Source: Leptolyngbya subtilissima AS-A7 (lineage in GTDB: Bacteria > Cyanobacteriota > Cyanobacteriia > Phormidesmidales > Phormidesmidaceae). From it: a DNA stretch of 64,000 nucleotides. The position numbers and the translations under genes are program-made. Under the pieces are notes generated by a model that worked only from the letters and a program-made list of their open reading frames with translations, was not told the DNA's origin and ran no database searches. The DNA lies in assembly GCF_039962255.1 (NCBI RefSeq), contig NZ_JAMPKY010000002.1, positions 124,001-188,000 of the forward strand. The letters run 5' to 3'. This document shows, piece by piece, positions 35,002-43,460 of this stretch. Numbering within the stretch: the stretch's first letter is position 1; the number at the start of each line of letters is the position of its first letter.

Positions 35002-35913
35002 TTAGCGGCTGGTAGGATCTAGACTATCGCGGAGGCGATCGCCCAGCGTGTTGATGCAAAGGACTGTGAGAAAAATTGCTAGGCCAGGGGCCAACACCAG
35101 GTAGGGAGCGCTCTCAATATAGTTTTGGGCATCGTAGAGCATGCGTCCCCAGGTGGGCACGTCAGGGGGAAATCCAACCCCTAAAAAACTCAGGGTCGAC
35201 TCGGCCAAGAGGGCGTTGCCAACACCAATAGTCGCCGCCACAATCACCGGCCCGAGGATGTTGGGCAGCAGATGGGTTTTAACAATTCCCCAGGGTCTCG
35301 CCCCCAATGCCACGGCCGCCTGCACAAAGGTGCGCTGCCTCAGGCTCAAGAACCCAGCCCGCACCAGACGAGCTACCGACATCCAGCTCAGGCCGCCAAT
35401 CAGCAGCACAATCAGCAAAAAAATGCCCCGCTCTGGCCCCAGGGCACGGCGCACCGGGTCGCCCAGCAGATAGACCACCAGCAACACCAGCGGCAGCTGC
35501 GGCAGTGCCAAAAACAGGTCGGTGACCCGCATCAAAACAACATCCACCCAGCCGCCGCAGAATCCGGCTAGAGCACCAATAGCCACCCCTAAACTAATGC
35601 CCACCAGGGTAGCCGCTAGCCCCACCGCTAGCGAAATGCGGCCCCCGATCAGCAGCCGCGCCAGTTGATCTTGGCCCAGGTCGTTGGTGCCAAAGGGCTG
35701 ACCCGAACCAGGCGGCAAAAAGGCGCGGCCAAAGTCGATGGTGCTGGGAGAGCCAGGGTAGAGGATGGGGCCGAGGGCGATCGCCAGCATCAAAATCCCC
35801 AGCACCACCAGGGCAAGTTGGGCCGTGCGATCGCCCCACAACCGCTCCCATACCCGGTTTTTGCTTCCCACAGGAGCCACAGCTCCCGGCGCTAGGTCGG
35901 TATTAGTGGCCAT
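35002..35913 (-). CDS. Peptide/nickel-type ABC permease (DppC/OppC family)
   Basis: Second permease of an Opp/Dpp-like importer. N-terminal OppC_N helix (LALVVLGILMLAIALGPILYPG), GRAFLPPGSGQPFGTNDLGQDQLARLL, and the loop ARLVRAGFLSLRQRTFVQAAVALGA that contacts the ATPase. Start at ATG 35913 overlaps the dppB-type stop by 11 bases, a typical coupled pair. No ATPase or peptide-binding protein gene is found in the window, so these permeases must use parts encoded elsewhere. Confidence 0.9.
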   Translation of the reverse strand: MATNTDLAPGAVAPVGSKNRVWERLWGDRTAQLALVVLGILMLAIALGPILYPGSPSTIDFGRAFLPPGSGQPFGTNDLGQDQLARLLIGGRISLAVGLAATLVGISLGVAIGALAGFCGGWVDVVLMRVTDLFLALPQLPLVLLVVYLLGDPVRRALGPERGIFLLIVLLIGGLSWMSVARLVRAGFLSLRQRTFVQAAVALGARPWGIVKTHLLPNILGPVIVAATIGVGNALLAESTLSFLGVGFPPDVPTWGRMLYDAQNYIESAPYLVLAPGLAIFLTVLCINTLGDRLRDSLDPTSR

Positions 35914-36865
35914 AGCGCACCCGAGGGTCAATGATGCCGTAGAGAATGTCGGCTACCAAGTTAAACGCCACCACCAGCACCGCGTAGATAAACGCAATTC
36001 CCATCACCACCGGCGTATCGCTGCGGTAGATCGACTCGATCAGCAGCGCCCCAATCCCCGGCACCCGAAACACTTGCTCTGTCACCAGCGCCCCCGTAAA
36101 AATCGTTGGTATGTCCAGCGCCACCAGCGTCACCACCGGAATCAGCGCGTTGCGCAGCATGTGCAACGTGACGATACGCCAGCGGCCCAGCCCCTTCGCC
36201 CGAGCCGTTTTGACATAGTTCTGCGGAATTTCTTCAAGCATGGCAGCTCGCACAAAGCGCAGCAGCACCGCCGTTTGAAACAGCACCAGGGTTGTGATCG
36301 GCATAATTGACTGCTTCAGCCACCGCCCCAAGGTCGCGGCATCGCTCACTACCAGCTGGTTGTCGTAGATAAAGGGCAACCACCCTAGCCGCACGCTCAG
36401 CACAATTATCAGCACCAGCCCCGAAAAAAACGGCGGCGTCGAAAACCCCATAAACGCCAGCGTCGTAATCGCCCGGTCAACCCAGGTATTGTGCCGCAGC
36501 GCCGCCACAATACCCAGGGGCAGAGCCAGGGCCACGCTTAACAGATAGGCCACCCCAATCACCCACAGCGTCACCGGCAACCGTTGGGCAATCAGCTCCG
36601 CCACCGGCAGCCGACTGGTAAACGAATAGCCCAGGTTGCCGCTAAACAACGCCACCGTCCATTTCAGATAGCGAATGGGAATAGGCTGGTCAAGACCGAG
36701 CGATCGCATAATATTCTCCCGCACCTCCGGTGTAATCGCCGGATTCGTCGCCAAATCCCCCAGGGGATTGCTGGGTGCCAGCGCCAGAATGAAGAAGATC
36801 ACCGCGCTAATCGCTAGCAGCGTGGGAATAGCGATCAGCAGGCGTTTGAGTAGGTAGCCAAGCAT
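35903..36865 (-). CDS. Peptide/nickel-type ABC permease (DppB/OppB family)
   Basis: First permease of the pair. A 320-residue protein with an N-terminal membrane helix (LLIAIPTLLAISAVIFFILAL), LGLDQPIPIRYLKW, the membrane core and the EAA-type loop MLEEIPQNYVKTARAKGLG. Likely imports peptides or similar small compounds; the substrate is undetermined. Just upstream lies the largest heptad-repeat block of the window, immediately preceding the start. Confidence 0.9.
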   Translation of the reverse strand: MLGYLLKRLLIAIPTLLAISAVIFFILALAPSNPLGDLATNPAITPEVRENIMRSLGLDQPIPIRYLKWTVALFSGNLGYSFTSRLPVAELIAQRLPVTLWVIGVAYLLSVALALPLGIVAALRHNTWVDRAITTLAFMGFSTPPFFSGLVLIIVLSVRLGWLPFIYDNQLVVSDAATLGRWLKQSIMPITTLVLFQTAVLLRFVRAAMLEEIPQNYVKTARAKGLGRWRIVTLHMLRNALIPVVTLVALDIPTIFTGALVTEQVFRVPGIGALLIESIYRSDTPVVMGIAFIYAVLVVAFNLVADILYGIIDPRVRYGH

Positions 36866-37073
36866 TGGCAGGTAGATGGGTAGGAGGGTGGATGGGTAGG
36901 GGGTAGGAGGGTGGATGGGTAAAGGGATAGGGGATTGGAAAGGGAATTAGTGGTATCTTCACCGCTGCACGGCCCGGTATTTTCATCGCTGCGCGGCCCA
37001 GCCTCTTCCCCTTTCCATCGCTTCACTTACCCACTCATCCACCCTCCCACTCTCCCACCCATCCACTCCCCTA
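36866..37073. repeat. Large gene-boundary heptad repeat block with inverted arms
   Basis: GGTAGATGGGTAGGAGGGTGGATGGG units (36871-36950) and, about 70 bases on, CTTACCCACTCATCCACCC units (37024-37073) ending at the pgpH-like stop codon. The arms could form a long imperfect stem. In between, GCTGCACGGCCCG and GCTGCGCGGCCCA form a near direct repeat. Confidence 0.75.
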
Positions 37074-39599
37074 CCCCGCCCTCGGAGCCAGTGCCGCCTT
37101 CGGGTAGGCAATCCGCTTGTGGTTATACTGCTGCCACACCTGCACAAAAATCTCAGCGATTAGGGTCATGTGGTCGCGGGTGAGGCCCGATTCTACCAGC
37201 TGGTTATCTTTCCAGCGGGCGCGGAGAATACGGTTGACCATGGCTAAAGCCTCGTCGGGGGTGGCGTTGGTAAGCGATCGCAGCGCTGCCTCGCAGGAGT
37301 CAGCCAGCATGACAATGCCGGTCTCAGGCGATTGAGGAATGGGGCCATCGTAGCGGAAGTCAGATTCTTGCACCGTCAGGGCCGGTTCATGTTTGGCCAA
37401 TTCTTGCGCTTGGTGGTAGAAGTAGCTGATCAGCATCGTGCCCTGGTGCTCGGGGATGAACGATCGCACCGCCTTAGGCAGCCGGCATTTGCGGGCCATC
37501 ACAATGCCCTCGGTAACGTGCTTTTTAATAATGGTGGCGCTGAGCCAGGGGTCGTTGAGTTCGTCGTGCTTGTTGGGGCCGCCCATCTGGTTTTCGATAA
37601 AGCCCTGAGGGTCGTGCATTTTGCCGATGTCGTGGTAGAGCGTACCGGCCCGCACCAGCTCGACGTTGCAGCCCAGGGCGCGGGCAGCGGCCTCGGCCAG
37701 GCTCGACACAAACACCGTGTGCTGAAAGGTGCCCGGCGCTTCGGAGGCCAGCCGCTTCAGCATGGGGCGGTTGGGGCTCGATAGCTCAGCTAGGCGAATT
37801 GGGGTAACTAGGTCAAATAGGTGCTCTAGGTAGGGGCTCAGGCCTTGGGCGGCAATGCTAGAAATCACGCCATAGATGCCCTGAAGAGCAGCCCCGGTGA
37901 GCATAACTGACCCAGCAGAAATTAAAGACACTGGGCTCACTACCAGAGTCAGCAGCAGGTAAACCACGCCCTGAGTGAGGCCGACACCACCGCCCAGCAG
38001 GGCCAGCTCTTCGCGCGATCGCATGCGGCTCGCCAGCAGACTGCACACCAGAGCCCCTGCCGCCCCCGCCATAAACGAAATGCTGCTTACTGCCGACCCC
38101 ACCGGCAGCAGCACTGCCACCAGCACCACCAGCGTGCCGCCCAGCACCGGGCCGTAGAAGCTGCCCGCCAAAAGACCAATGGCCGGTAGCCCATAGGCCG
38201 CCACTCCAAAAATTTGCATCACTCCAGTGCTGACCACCATCGCCGACAGCAGCAAATAGTCTTTTTGACGCAGCCGCTGGGGCACCCAGTGCTCAACCAG
38301 CAAAAACAGACCCACCCCACCCGCCACTAGCCCGCCAAACATGGCCAGTCCCCAGTAGTTAAAGCGGCGCTGGCTGAGGTTAAAGCTGTCGAGCAGCACA
38401 AACTGTTCTTGGCTGATGGGTTCTCCAGACGAGACAATTAGCTCGCCCTGCTGCACCTCTATGATTACCGGCTTCACGGCCTCTGCGGCCATGTCAGCCT
38501 GCTGCCGAGTGCGATCGCTATCTTCGACCAGGTTTGGCTCTAGGGTTGAGAGCAAGAGCTGGCGAGCCAGCGGCTCGATTGGGCGAGGCAAGGTGTCTTT
38601 GAGCTGAAGGTAGGCCGCCCGGTCGAGCATTTCGGGCGGCAGTCCAGCATGAATGCCCTGGGCTAGCATGCGCTCTGCGGCTTTGCGAATCTCGACTTGA
38701 GCGTTGACCCAGTCTTGCAGTGGCAGATCAAACAGGGGAGGAGCCTCGGCAACACCTTCAGCCTGGGCCGCCAGCAGGGTTAAATTGGCCATCGCCTCTT
38801 GATAGCTCTGGCGAGACTTTTCCACCGCCGTCAGCAGTTTTGCCAGCTCTTGACTACTAGACCGCTGACCGTAGGCCCACAGTTCCCCCAGGGCTATCTG
38901 CTGATCGGGGGTGATGGTTTGGTTGCGCAGCAGCATTGCTAAGGGCACCTGCTCGCCCCTGGCGCTGTCGTCAGCCAGGGGGTCGATAAGGCTGCGCAGC
39001 TTGAGCCAAGTAGCATCGTCGGAGCGGCGCAGATAAACCTGCACCTGAGTCGACAGTTTGCTGGTGGGCACAAAGGGCACCCCACCAGCCTGGCGGCGAA
39101 TATCGCCCACCTGATCCATCAAAGCGTTGAGCGATCGCAGTACCGAGTCATCAACGGTGGGGTCAACCCGGAGCACTTGAAGGGCACCGTTGCGGGCATC
39201 GCGACGACGCTCTTCGGTGGTTTCTTTGTCTTCTACTCGCACCGTGCTTGGGGCCAGCACGGTATTGGGGGCAATGCTGCCCACCTGCAATCCTGGCTGA
39301 TTGTAGAAACGCTGCCCCAGAATGGCCGTCAGCCCTAGCGCAGCGATCGCAAAGGCAAACTGGGGATGGCGGATATTTTTGCGTCGACGCAGGGGGCGAC
39401 AGGGCTGAGGCCAGCCCTCAAAACGGCGTTGGGCTGAGGTAGCGATCGCCTCCGTATCCACCGCCTCCACATTCAGGGCTAGCGATCGCGGCGACAGCGT
39501 AGAACGTGGTGTAGTCCGCTTCATAGCCTGCTGCTCTAGGGCCCACCAGCGCTCGACCGCAGCCACAATGTCCTGAATTGCCTTCATAAATTGAGACAT
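37071..39599 (-). CDS. PgpH-type 7TMR-HD phosphohydrolase
   Basis: 842-residue membrane phosphodiesterase. N-terminal membrane helix (about residue 85), a large extracytoplasmic 7TMR-HDED domain (about 110-400), seven membrane helices (about 410-600) and a cytosolic HD domain with HDIGKMHDPQGF (about residue 654), NKHDELNDPWLS, KKHVTEGI and FIPEHQGTMLI. This matches PgpH, which hydrolyses cyclic di-AMP, a potassium/osmotic signal in cyanobacteria. Activity is inferred from HD residues and architecture. Confidence 0.9.
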   Translation of the reverse strand: MSQFMKAIQDIVAAVERWWALEQQAMKRTTPRSTLSPRSLALNVEAVDTEAIATSAQRRFEGWPQPCRPLRRRKNIRHPQFAFAIAALGLTAILGQRFYNQPGLQVGSIAPNTVLAPSTVRVEDKETTEERRRDARNGALQVLRVDPTVDDSVLRSLNALMDQVGDIRRQAGGVPFVPTSKLSTQVQVYLRRSDDATWLKLRSLIDPLADDSARGEQVPLAMLLRNQTITPDQQIALGELWAYGQRSSSQELAKLLTAVEKSRQSYQEAMANLTLLAAQAEGVAEAPPLFDLPLQDWVNAQVEIRKAAERMLAQGIHAGLPPEMLDRAAYLQLKDTLPRPIEPLARQLLLSTLEPNLVEDSDRTRQQADMAAEAVKPVIIEVQQGELIVSSGEPISQEQFVLLDSFNLSQRRFNYWGLAMFGGLVAGGVGLFLLVEHWVPQRLRQKDYLLLSAMVVSTGVMQIFGVAAYGLPAIGLLAGSFYGPVLGGTLVVLVAVLLPVGSAVSSISFMAGAAGALVCSLLASRMRSREELALLGGGVGLTQGVVYLLLTLVVSPVSLISAGSVMLTGAALQGIYGVISSIAAQGLSPYLEHLFDLVTPIRLAELSSPNRPMLKRLASEAPGTFQHTVFVSSLAEAAARALGCNVELVRAGTLYHDIGKMHDPQGFIENQMGGPNKHDELNDPWLSATIIKKHVTEGIVMARKCRLPKAVRSFIPEHQGTMLISYFYHQAQELAKHEPALTVQESDFRYDGPIPQSPETGIVMLADSCEAALRSLTNATPDEALAMVNRILRARWKDNQLVESGLTRDHMTLIAEIFVQVWQQYNHKRIAYPKAALAPRAG

Positions 39600-39747
39600 T
39601 TAAAGGGGGCGGGCAGAGGCCGGGGGAACCCCAGACTAAAGCTATAAGAGCACCGCTTCTCTGCAACCGTCAGGGCTTTGAACTCAATCAGGACCTCTCA
39701 GAAGCTATTATAGGCGGCGGCTGTGGTCAGCGCCTGCACCCGTCAAG

Positions 39748-40506
39748 TCAGCCCCTCAATCCCAGGGGCAAAGTGGAGGATAGGATGGGGGGCGCTATTC
39801 CCGCCCAACGGCGATGCAGCGTCGTTGCCAGGACCGCCAAGGCATCGGCATCTACCTCCCGCCAGGGGTCGGGCTGGGCAGGGTGGTAGTCAAGTAGCCA
39901 GCGCTGGCGCAGCGCAGCACCTAGCCCAGCACGACCGCTAGCCAGCCCCGTCAGCAGACCCACTAAGGCAATCGCCGTCGCCGACCATTCTCGATGACGA
40001 GCCAGTCCTAAGGCGATCGCAAACTGCCCCTGGCTCTGGACCACTAGGTTAAGGGCCTGTGCTACAAGGCCAGCGTCATCCCAAGAGCTTGTTGCACCGG
40101 GCAGAACGCGGGCTAGAGCACTGAGGCTGTGAGCGGCTCCCATCTGTTGGCACAGGACGGCAAACATCTGCTCGCAGGCCACCGCCGCCGTTGGGCACAG
40201 CTCCAGCTCTTCTACCCAACGATGTACCGCGCCCCGGTGGTGGCCATGGACATCGGCCATTACCCACAGATAGGGTAGGGCGTTAATCACCACCGCCGGG
40301 CTGGTCAGCGACTGAAAATGGGTTTGCCAGCGCTGCGACAGCAGCCGCTCTCCCCTAGCGCAGACGGCGGTCGCTTGTAGCAGGCCCTCCTGCCACCCCA
40401 AATCTTCGGTGACACTGGGACGAGGAGCGCTGCGATCGCTAATCACTACAGCTTCCAGGGCCGCCATCAGGCGATCGTATTGTGAACCGGCTTGAATCAT
40501 CCCCAT
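39748..40506 (-). CDS. Hypothetical protein, weakly ADP-ribosylglycohydrolase-like
   Basis: About 252 residues when started at MGMIQAGSQYDRLM. The C-terminal half (FAIALGLARHREWSATAIALVGLLTGLASGRAGLG) has the rhythm of the ADP-ribosylglycohydrolase DADT region, AL...GGDADTxAAIxGALxGA, but the Asp residues that bind magnesium are absent. So it looks like a catalytically dead or very diverged member, and the assignment is tentative. The open frame extends further 5' (to 40653) into the promoter of the divergent gene; I reject that part. Confidence 0.65.
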   Translation of the reverse strand: MGMIQAGSQYDRLMAALEAVVISDRSAPRPSVTEDLGWQEGLLQATAVCARGERLLSQRWQTHFQSLTSPAVVINALPYLWVMADVHGHHRGAVHRWVEELELCPTAAVACEQMFAVLCQQMGAAHSLSALARVLPGATSSWDDAGLVAQALNLVVQSQGQFAIALGLARHREWSATAIALVGLLTGLASGRAGLGAALRQRWLLDYHPAQPDPWREVDADALAVLATTLHRRWAGIAPPILSSTLPLGLRG

Positions 40507-40626
40507 GAAGACCCTGTTGAATTTTGAGGGGTGTAGTAGTCTATTTGCTGACAGCAATCCTATAATGCTTGCTGTCAAGCCCTTGGGGTTCTCTTGCGTT
40601 CTGTTACCCTGCCTGGAGCCAAGTCT

Positions 40627-41409
40627 ATGTTCCGCGTCTCCCCTTTTATACAACGGATGACTCCAGGGGGGGCCAGCCAGCGCGTCTGGGGAGCAGTCGC
40701 TGCGATTCCCTTTTGGGGAGGCTGCGCCATTGCCCTCGGCGTAAGCCTAACCGCTTCCGTCACCTGGGCTCAAGCCCCAGCTGAGGAAAAGCCCCCGGCT
40801 AGCCAACCCGCTACACCCACGGTGAGCGGCGGTCGCATTGTCCGGCCTACCCTCCAGCTGGGCAGCCAGGGAGAGTCGGTACGAGAACTACAGTCCATGC
40901 TGATACTGCTAGGCTACTACCCCGGCCCGGTAACTGGCGTCTACCAAGAAGACACCGCCGCCGCCGCCCGACGGTTTCAAACCGCTGCGAGCGTCACCGC
41001 CGATGGCATTGTTGGTCCCGCCACCTGGAGTCGCCTATTCCCGACCCCGCCAGGAGAGGCCAACCCACCAACAGCCACGGCCCCTAGCAGTACAACCCCA
41101 CCAGCAACCACTCCCTCGGCTACGGCTCCTGGCAGTACAACCCCACCGGCAACTACTCCCCCAGCCACGACCACTCCCGCAACCCCTAGCAGCGGTACCC
41201 CAGCCGCTCTCCCTGTGCTGCGCCCTGGCATGGAAGGAGACGCCGTGCGGCAGCTCCAGCAGCGCCTGCGCACCAAGAAATTTTACAACGGTACCGTCGA
41301 TGGGGTGTTCGGCAGCCAAACCGAGGCTGCCGTGCGTGCTGCCCAGGCCGCCAATAACCTAACCGTAGACGGCATTGTTGGCCCAGCCACGTGGCGAGCG
41401 CTCAATTAA
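40627..41409 (+). CDS. Peptidoglycan-binding protein with two PG_binding_1 domains
   Basis: An N-terminal hydrophobic segment (signal anchor or signal peptide, ending about residue 48) is followed by domain 1 (LQLGSQGESVRELQSMLILLGYYPG...DGIVGPATWSRL), a Thr/Pro/Ala-rich linker of about 55 residues and domain 2 (LRPGMEGDAVRQLQQRLRTKKFYNG...DGIVGPATWRALN). No catalytic domain, so a cell-wall-attached protein. The linker is encoded by a tandem 45-base repeat. ATG start at 40627; a TTG at 40594 is open but less likely. Confidence 0.88.
   Translation: MFRVSPFIQRMTPGGASQRVWGAVAAIPFWGGCAIALGVSLTASVTWAQAPAEEKPPASQPATPTVSGGRIVRPTLQLGSQGESVRELQSMLILLGYYPGPVTGVYQEDTAAAARRFQTAASVTADGIVGPATWSRLFPTPPGEANPPTATAPSSTTPPATTPSATAPGSTTPPATTPPATTTPATPSSGTPAALPVLRPGMEGDAVRQLQQRLRTKKFYNGTVDGVFGSQTEAAVRAAQAANNLTVDGIVGPATWRALN
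41080..41169 (+). repeat. Two 45-bp tandem repeats in a Thr/Pro linker
   Basis: 41080-41124 and 41125-41169 are imperfect copies encoding APSSTTPPATTPSAT and APGSTTPPATTPPAT. In-frame expansion of the linker between two wall-binding domains. Confidence 0.75.
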
Positions 41410-41552
41410 ATAGTGCTGTAGAGTTACAGTCGAGCCTGAACCTGCTACAGCAGGCTCAGGGTAACGGTCAGCGGTCCTAATTCTTAACCAGGTCATGGTG
41501 GGCCAGCGCTAAAACGGCTGCATCTAAGGCATAGTTGTCTACCGCAAACGGC

Positions 41553-41592
41553 CACTAAAAAGCCGCCGAAAACGTAAATTCCTCGGCGGCTT
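41553..41592 (-). terminator. Terminator of the 99-residue membrane protein gene
   Basis: Perfect ten-pair stem AAGCCGCCGA/TCGGCGGCTT (41583-41592 with 41560-41569), followed on the minus strand by TTTTTAGTGG. Confidence 0.75.
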
Positions 41593-41617
41593 AAGCGTAG
41601 TGCTGGCAGGCGCAATA

Positions 41618-41917
41618 TTAGTCTGGTTGAACGAACCAGTCATTTAAAGTATTGGCCGACTCAGGCAGCGTAGCGCTGGCGTAGGTGAAATAGGGAATAT
41701 CTAGAGCTTCCATAGTGGACATCTGCTGGCCAGCATGATCCATATAGATCATGTAGTTACCCATCAGGAAGTAGACCCCCATCAAGGCAGCAGCAGAAGA
41801 TGCTACTAAGAAGCCCGCCAACATCAGGGAAAATTCCTGACCTTTGACGGCCTGCTCCATGAGGCGGAGCGCCCAAGCCACCAAAGCAATAACAATAGTC
41901 AGGATGAGCAGCAGCAT
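41618..41917 (-). CDS. Small two-helix membrane protein
   Basis: A 99-residue protein: N-terminal membrane helix (residues 1-16), charged connector MEQAVKGQEF, a second helix (LMLAGFLVASSAAALMGVYFLMG) and a soluble C-terminal tail. Not recognised. Monocistronic: it has its own terminator, and a palindrome about 55 bases before the start matches one upstream of an hli gene, which hints at shared stress regulation. Confidence 0.65.
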   Translation of the reverse strand: MLLLILTIVIALVAWALRLMEQAVKGQEFSLMLAGFLVASSAAALMGVYFLMGNYMIYMDHAGQQMSTMEALDIPYFTYASATLPESANTLNDWFVQPD

Positions 41918-41971
41918 GGAACAATAACTGTTGTAACGATATGAATAGTCAGATTAATGACTGAGTCTATA

Positions 41972-41990
41972 TGTTACACATCGTAACAGG
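41972..41990. promoter_or_regulatory. Palindrome TGTTAC-N5-GTAACAGG upstream of membrane protein gene
   Basis: Same 6+6 palindrome, spacer length and trailing GG as at 6710-6728. Lies 55 bases before the start of the divergent-looking 99-residue gene, beyond the hisF stop. Candidate operator, regulator unknown. Confidence 0.4.
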
Positions 41991-42053
41991 CATTCATAAA
42001 ACTGGCGTAGCATCCACAGAATGTCTTTAGGTTTGCCTGGTAAAGGGAGAAGA

Positions 42054-42824
42054 CTAAGTCAAACGCACGGGTACCTGGCGATCGCGCAAATGCTCCTTCA
42101 CCTGCTGCACCGTCAGCTGCCCGTAGTGTAGCAGCGAGGCCAGCAGGGCCGCTTCGGCTTTCCCCTCGGTAAGAGCCTGGTGAATGTGGTCGCAGTTACC
42201 GGCCCCACCCGAGGCAATTACCGGCACCGGTACGCGATCGGCAATAGCGCGAGTGAGATCGAGGTCGTAACCCGCCTGGGTACCATCGGCATCCATGCTA
42301 GTAACCAACAATTCGCCTGCTCCTTGGCTGACGACTTCCTCAGCCCAAGCTAAGGCATCAAGCCCTGTATTCTCGCGACCGCCGCGCACATAGACATCCC
42401 AACCGGGATTGCTGGAATCAAGGCGGCGGCGGGCGTCGATCGCCACCACAATGCACTGGGCGCCGAAGCGATCGCTGGCCTCTTTGATCAGCTCAGGCCG
42501 CTTCACCGCCGCCGAGTTAATGCTGACTTTGTCGGCTCCGGCCCGTAACAATTTTTTAATGGTCTCTAAGGATTGTACGCCCCCACCCACCGTGAGAGGA
42601 ATGAACACCTGCTCCGCCGTGCGGTAAACCACGTCATAGATGATGTCGCGGTCCTCGTGGGTGGCGGTGATGTCGAGAAACACCAGTTCATCGGCTCCCG
42701 CTTGGTTATAGGCCTGGGCTAGCTCCACCGGATCGCCCGCATCGCGCAGGTCGACAAAGTTGACCCCTTTTACCACCCGGCCGGCTTTCACATCGAGACA
42801 GGGCACAATCCGTTTGGCCAGCAT
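42054..42824 (-). CDS. hisF: Imidazole glycerol phosphate synthase subunit HisF
   Basis: Cyclase half of the HisFH enzyme in histidine biosynthesis. 256-residue TIM barrel with [17 protein letters not shown] (catalytic Asp11), [34 protein letters not shown] (Asp130 equivalent) and [14 protein letters not shown]. Length and start are canonical. No other his genes are adjacent. Confidence 0.96.
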   Translation of the reverse strand: MLAKRIVPCLDVKAGRVVKGVNFVDLRDAGDPVELAQAYNQAGADELVFLDITATHEDRDIIYDVVYRTAEQVFIPLTVGGGVQSLETIKKLLRAGADKVSINSAAVKRPELIKEASDRFGAQCIVVAIDARRRLDSSNPGWDVYVRGGRENTGLDALAWAEEVVSQGAGELLVTSMDADGTQAGYDLDLTRAIADRVPVPVIASGGAGNCDHIHQALTEGKAEAALLASLLHYGQLTVQQVKEHLRDRQVPVRLT

Positions 42825-42964
42825 TGCGTTCTCCTTGCCCTAATGGCAAATTAACCCATTCCCCGGTTCCACAATAGAGGATTATGACGATCATCAGGGG
42901 TCAAGACGCTGATACACTGTCTCTTGGTTTATCGTTGGAAACGCAGTTGGAGCCCTTATTGAGC

Positions 42965-43165
42965 ATGGCTTTAGAGATTGGCCAGAAGGTGAAAGTATCC
43001 CGTCTTCGCGATCGGGTTTCTAAGAATGTGGCAGCTTACCTCGGCAAGCGCGGCGTCGTGAGCCAATTCAAAATGGTGGACGGCAGCGACGTTGGCGTCG
43101 TGGTCGAGTTTGAGGATAGCTACACCACCTGGTTCTTTGAAGATGAGCTGTCTGCAGTTCAGTAG
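42965..43165 (+). CDS. petP: Cytochrome b6f subunit PetP (DUF2862)
   Basis: A 66-residue SH3-like protein: MALEIGQKVKVSRLRDRVSKNVAAYLGKRGVV, then DGSDVGVVVEFEDSYTTWFFEDEL. This matches the Ssr2998/PetP family, a peripheral b6f subunit whose loss shifts linear versus cyclic electron flow. I start at ATG 42965; the ORF extends 27 codons upstream, but those lack similarity and overlap the hisF promoter side. Confidence 0.8.
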   Translation: MALEIGQKVKVSRLRDRVSKNVAAYLGKRGVVSQFKMVDGSDVGVVVEFEDSYTTWFFEDELSAVQ

Positions 43166-43222
43166 TGGGCAGCTGCGCTGAGGCGGCTTTTACGGCTGCT
43201 ACGCTCCTTGAATAATACCGTT

Positions 43223-43244
43223 TGCCCCCTTGCTCAAGGGGGCA
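43223..43244. repeat. Small perfect hairpin after petP
   Basis: TGCCCCCTTG/CAAGGGGGCA ten-pair stem with CT loop, 58 bases after petP. No T-run, so terminator function is uncertain. Confidence 0.4.
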
Positions 43245-43460
43245 GGCGCTAGGCTTCTAAATGTGGGGTTCTGAAAGCGAAAAGGGGAAAATCTGAAGCC
43301 AATCTCCTCTTTTGGAGAGATTCCACAGCTATCAGGCCCCGAGATGATCGGTATTGATTCCCTTGGTTTTGACTTGGATGCAGAGCAGTTTTGCTTCAAC
43401 GCATCCTTGGCAATCAGGGGAGCAGCGACGACCTGACTAACGCAAAGGCCCCGTTTTTCT

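Noticed and set aside
36866-37073. Possible CRISPR array in the repeat block
   Set aside because: Repeats are 7-base heptads without regular spacers and change orientation midway; no cas genes.
41435-41460. Hairpin CCTGAaCCTGCT/AGCAGGcTCAGG as terminator of the peptidoglycan-binding gene
   Set aside because: No T-run follows and there is a mismatch, so function as an intrinsic terminator is unsupported.
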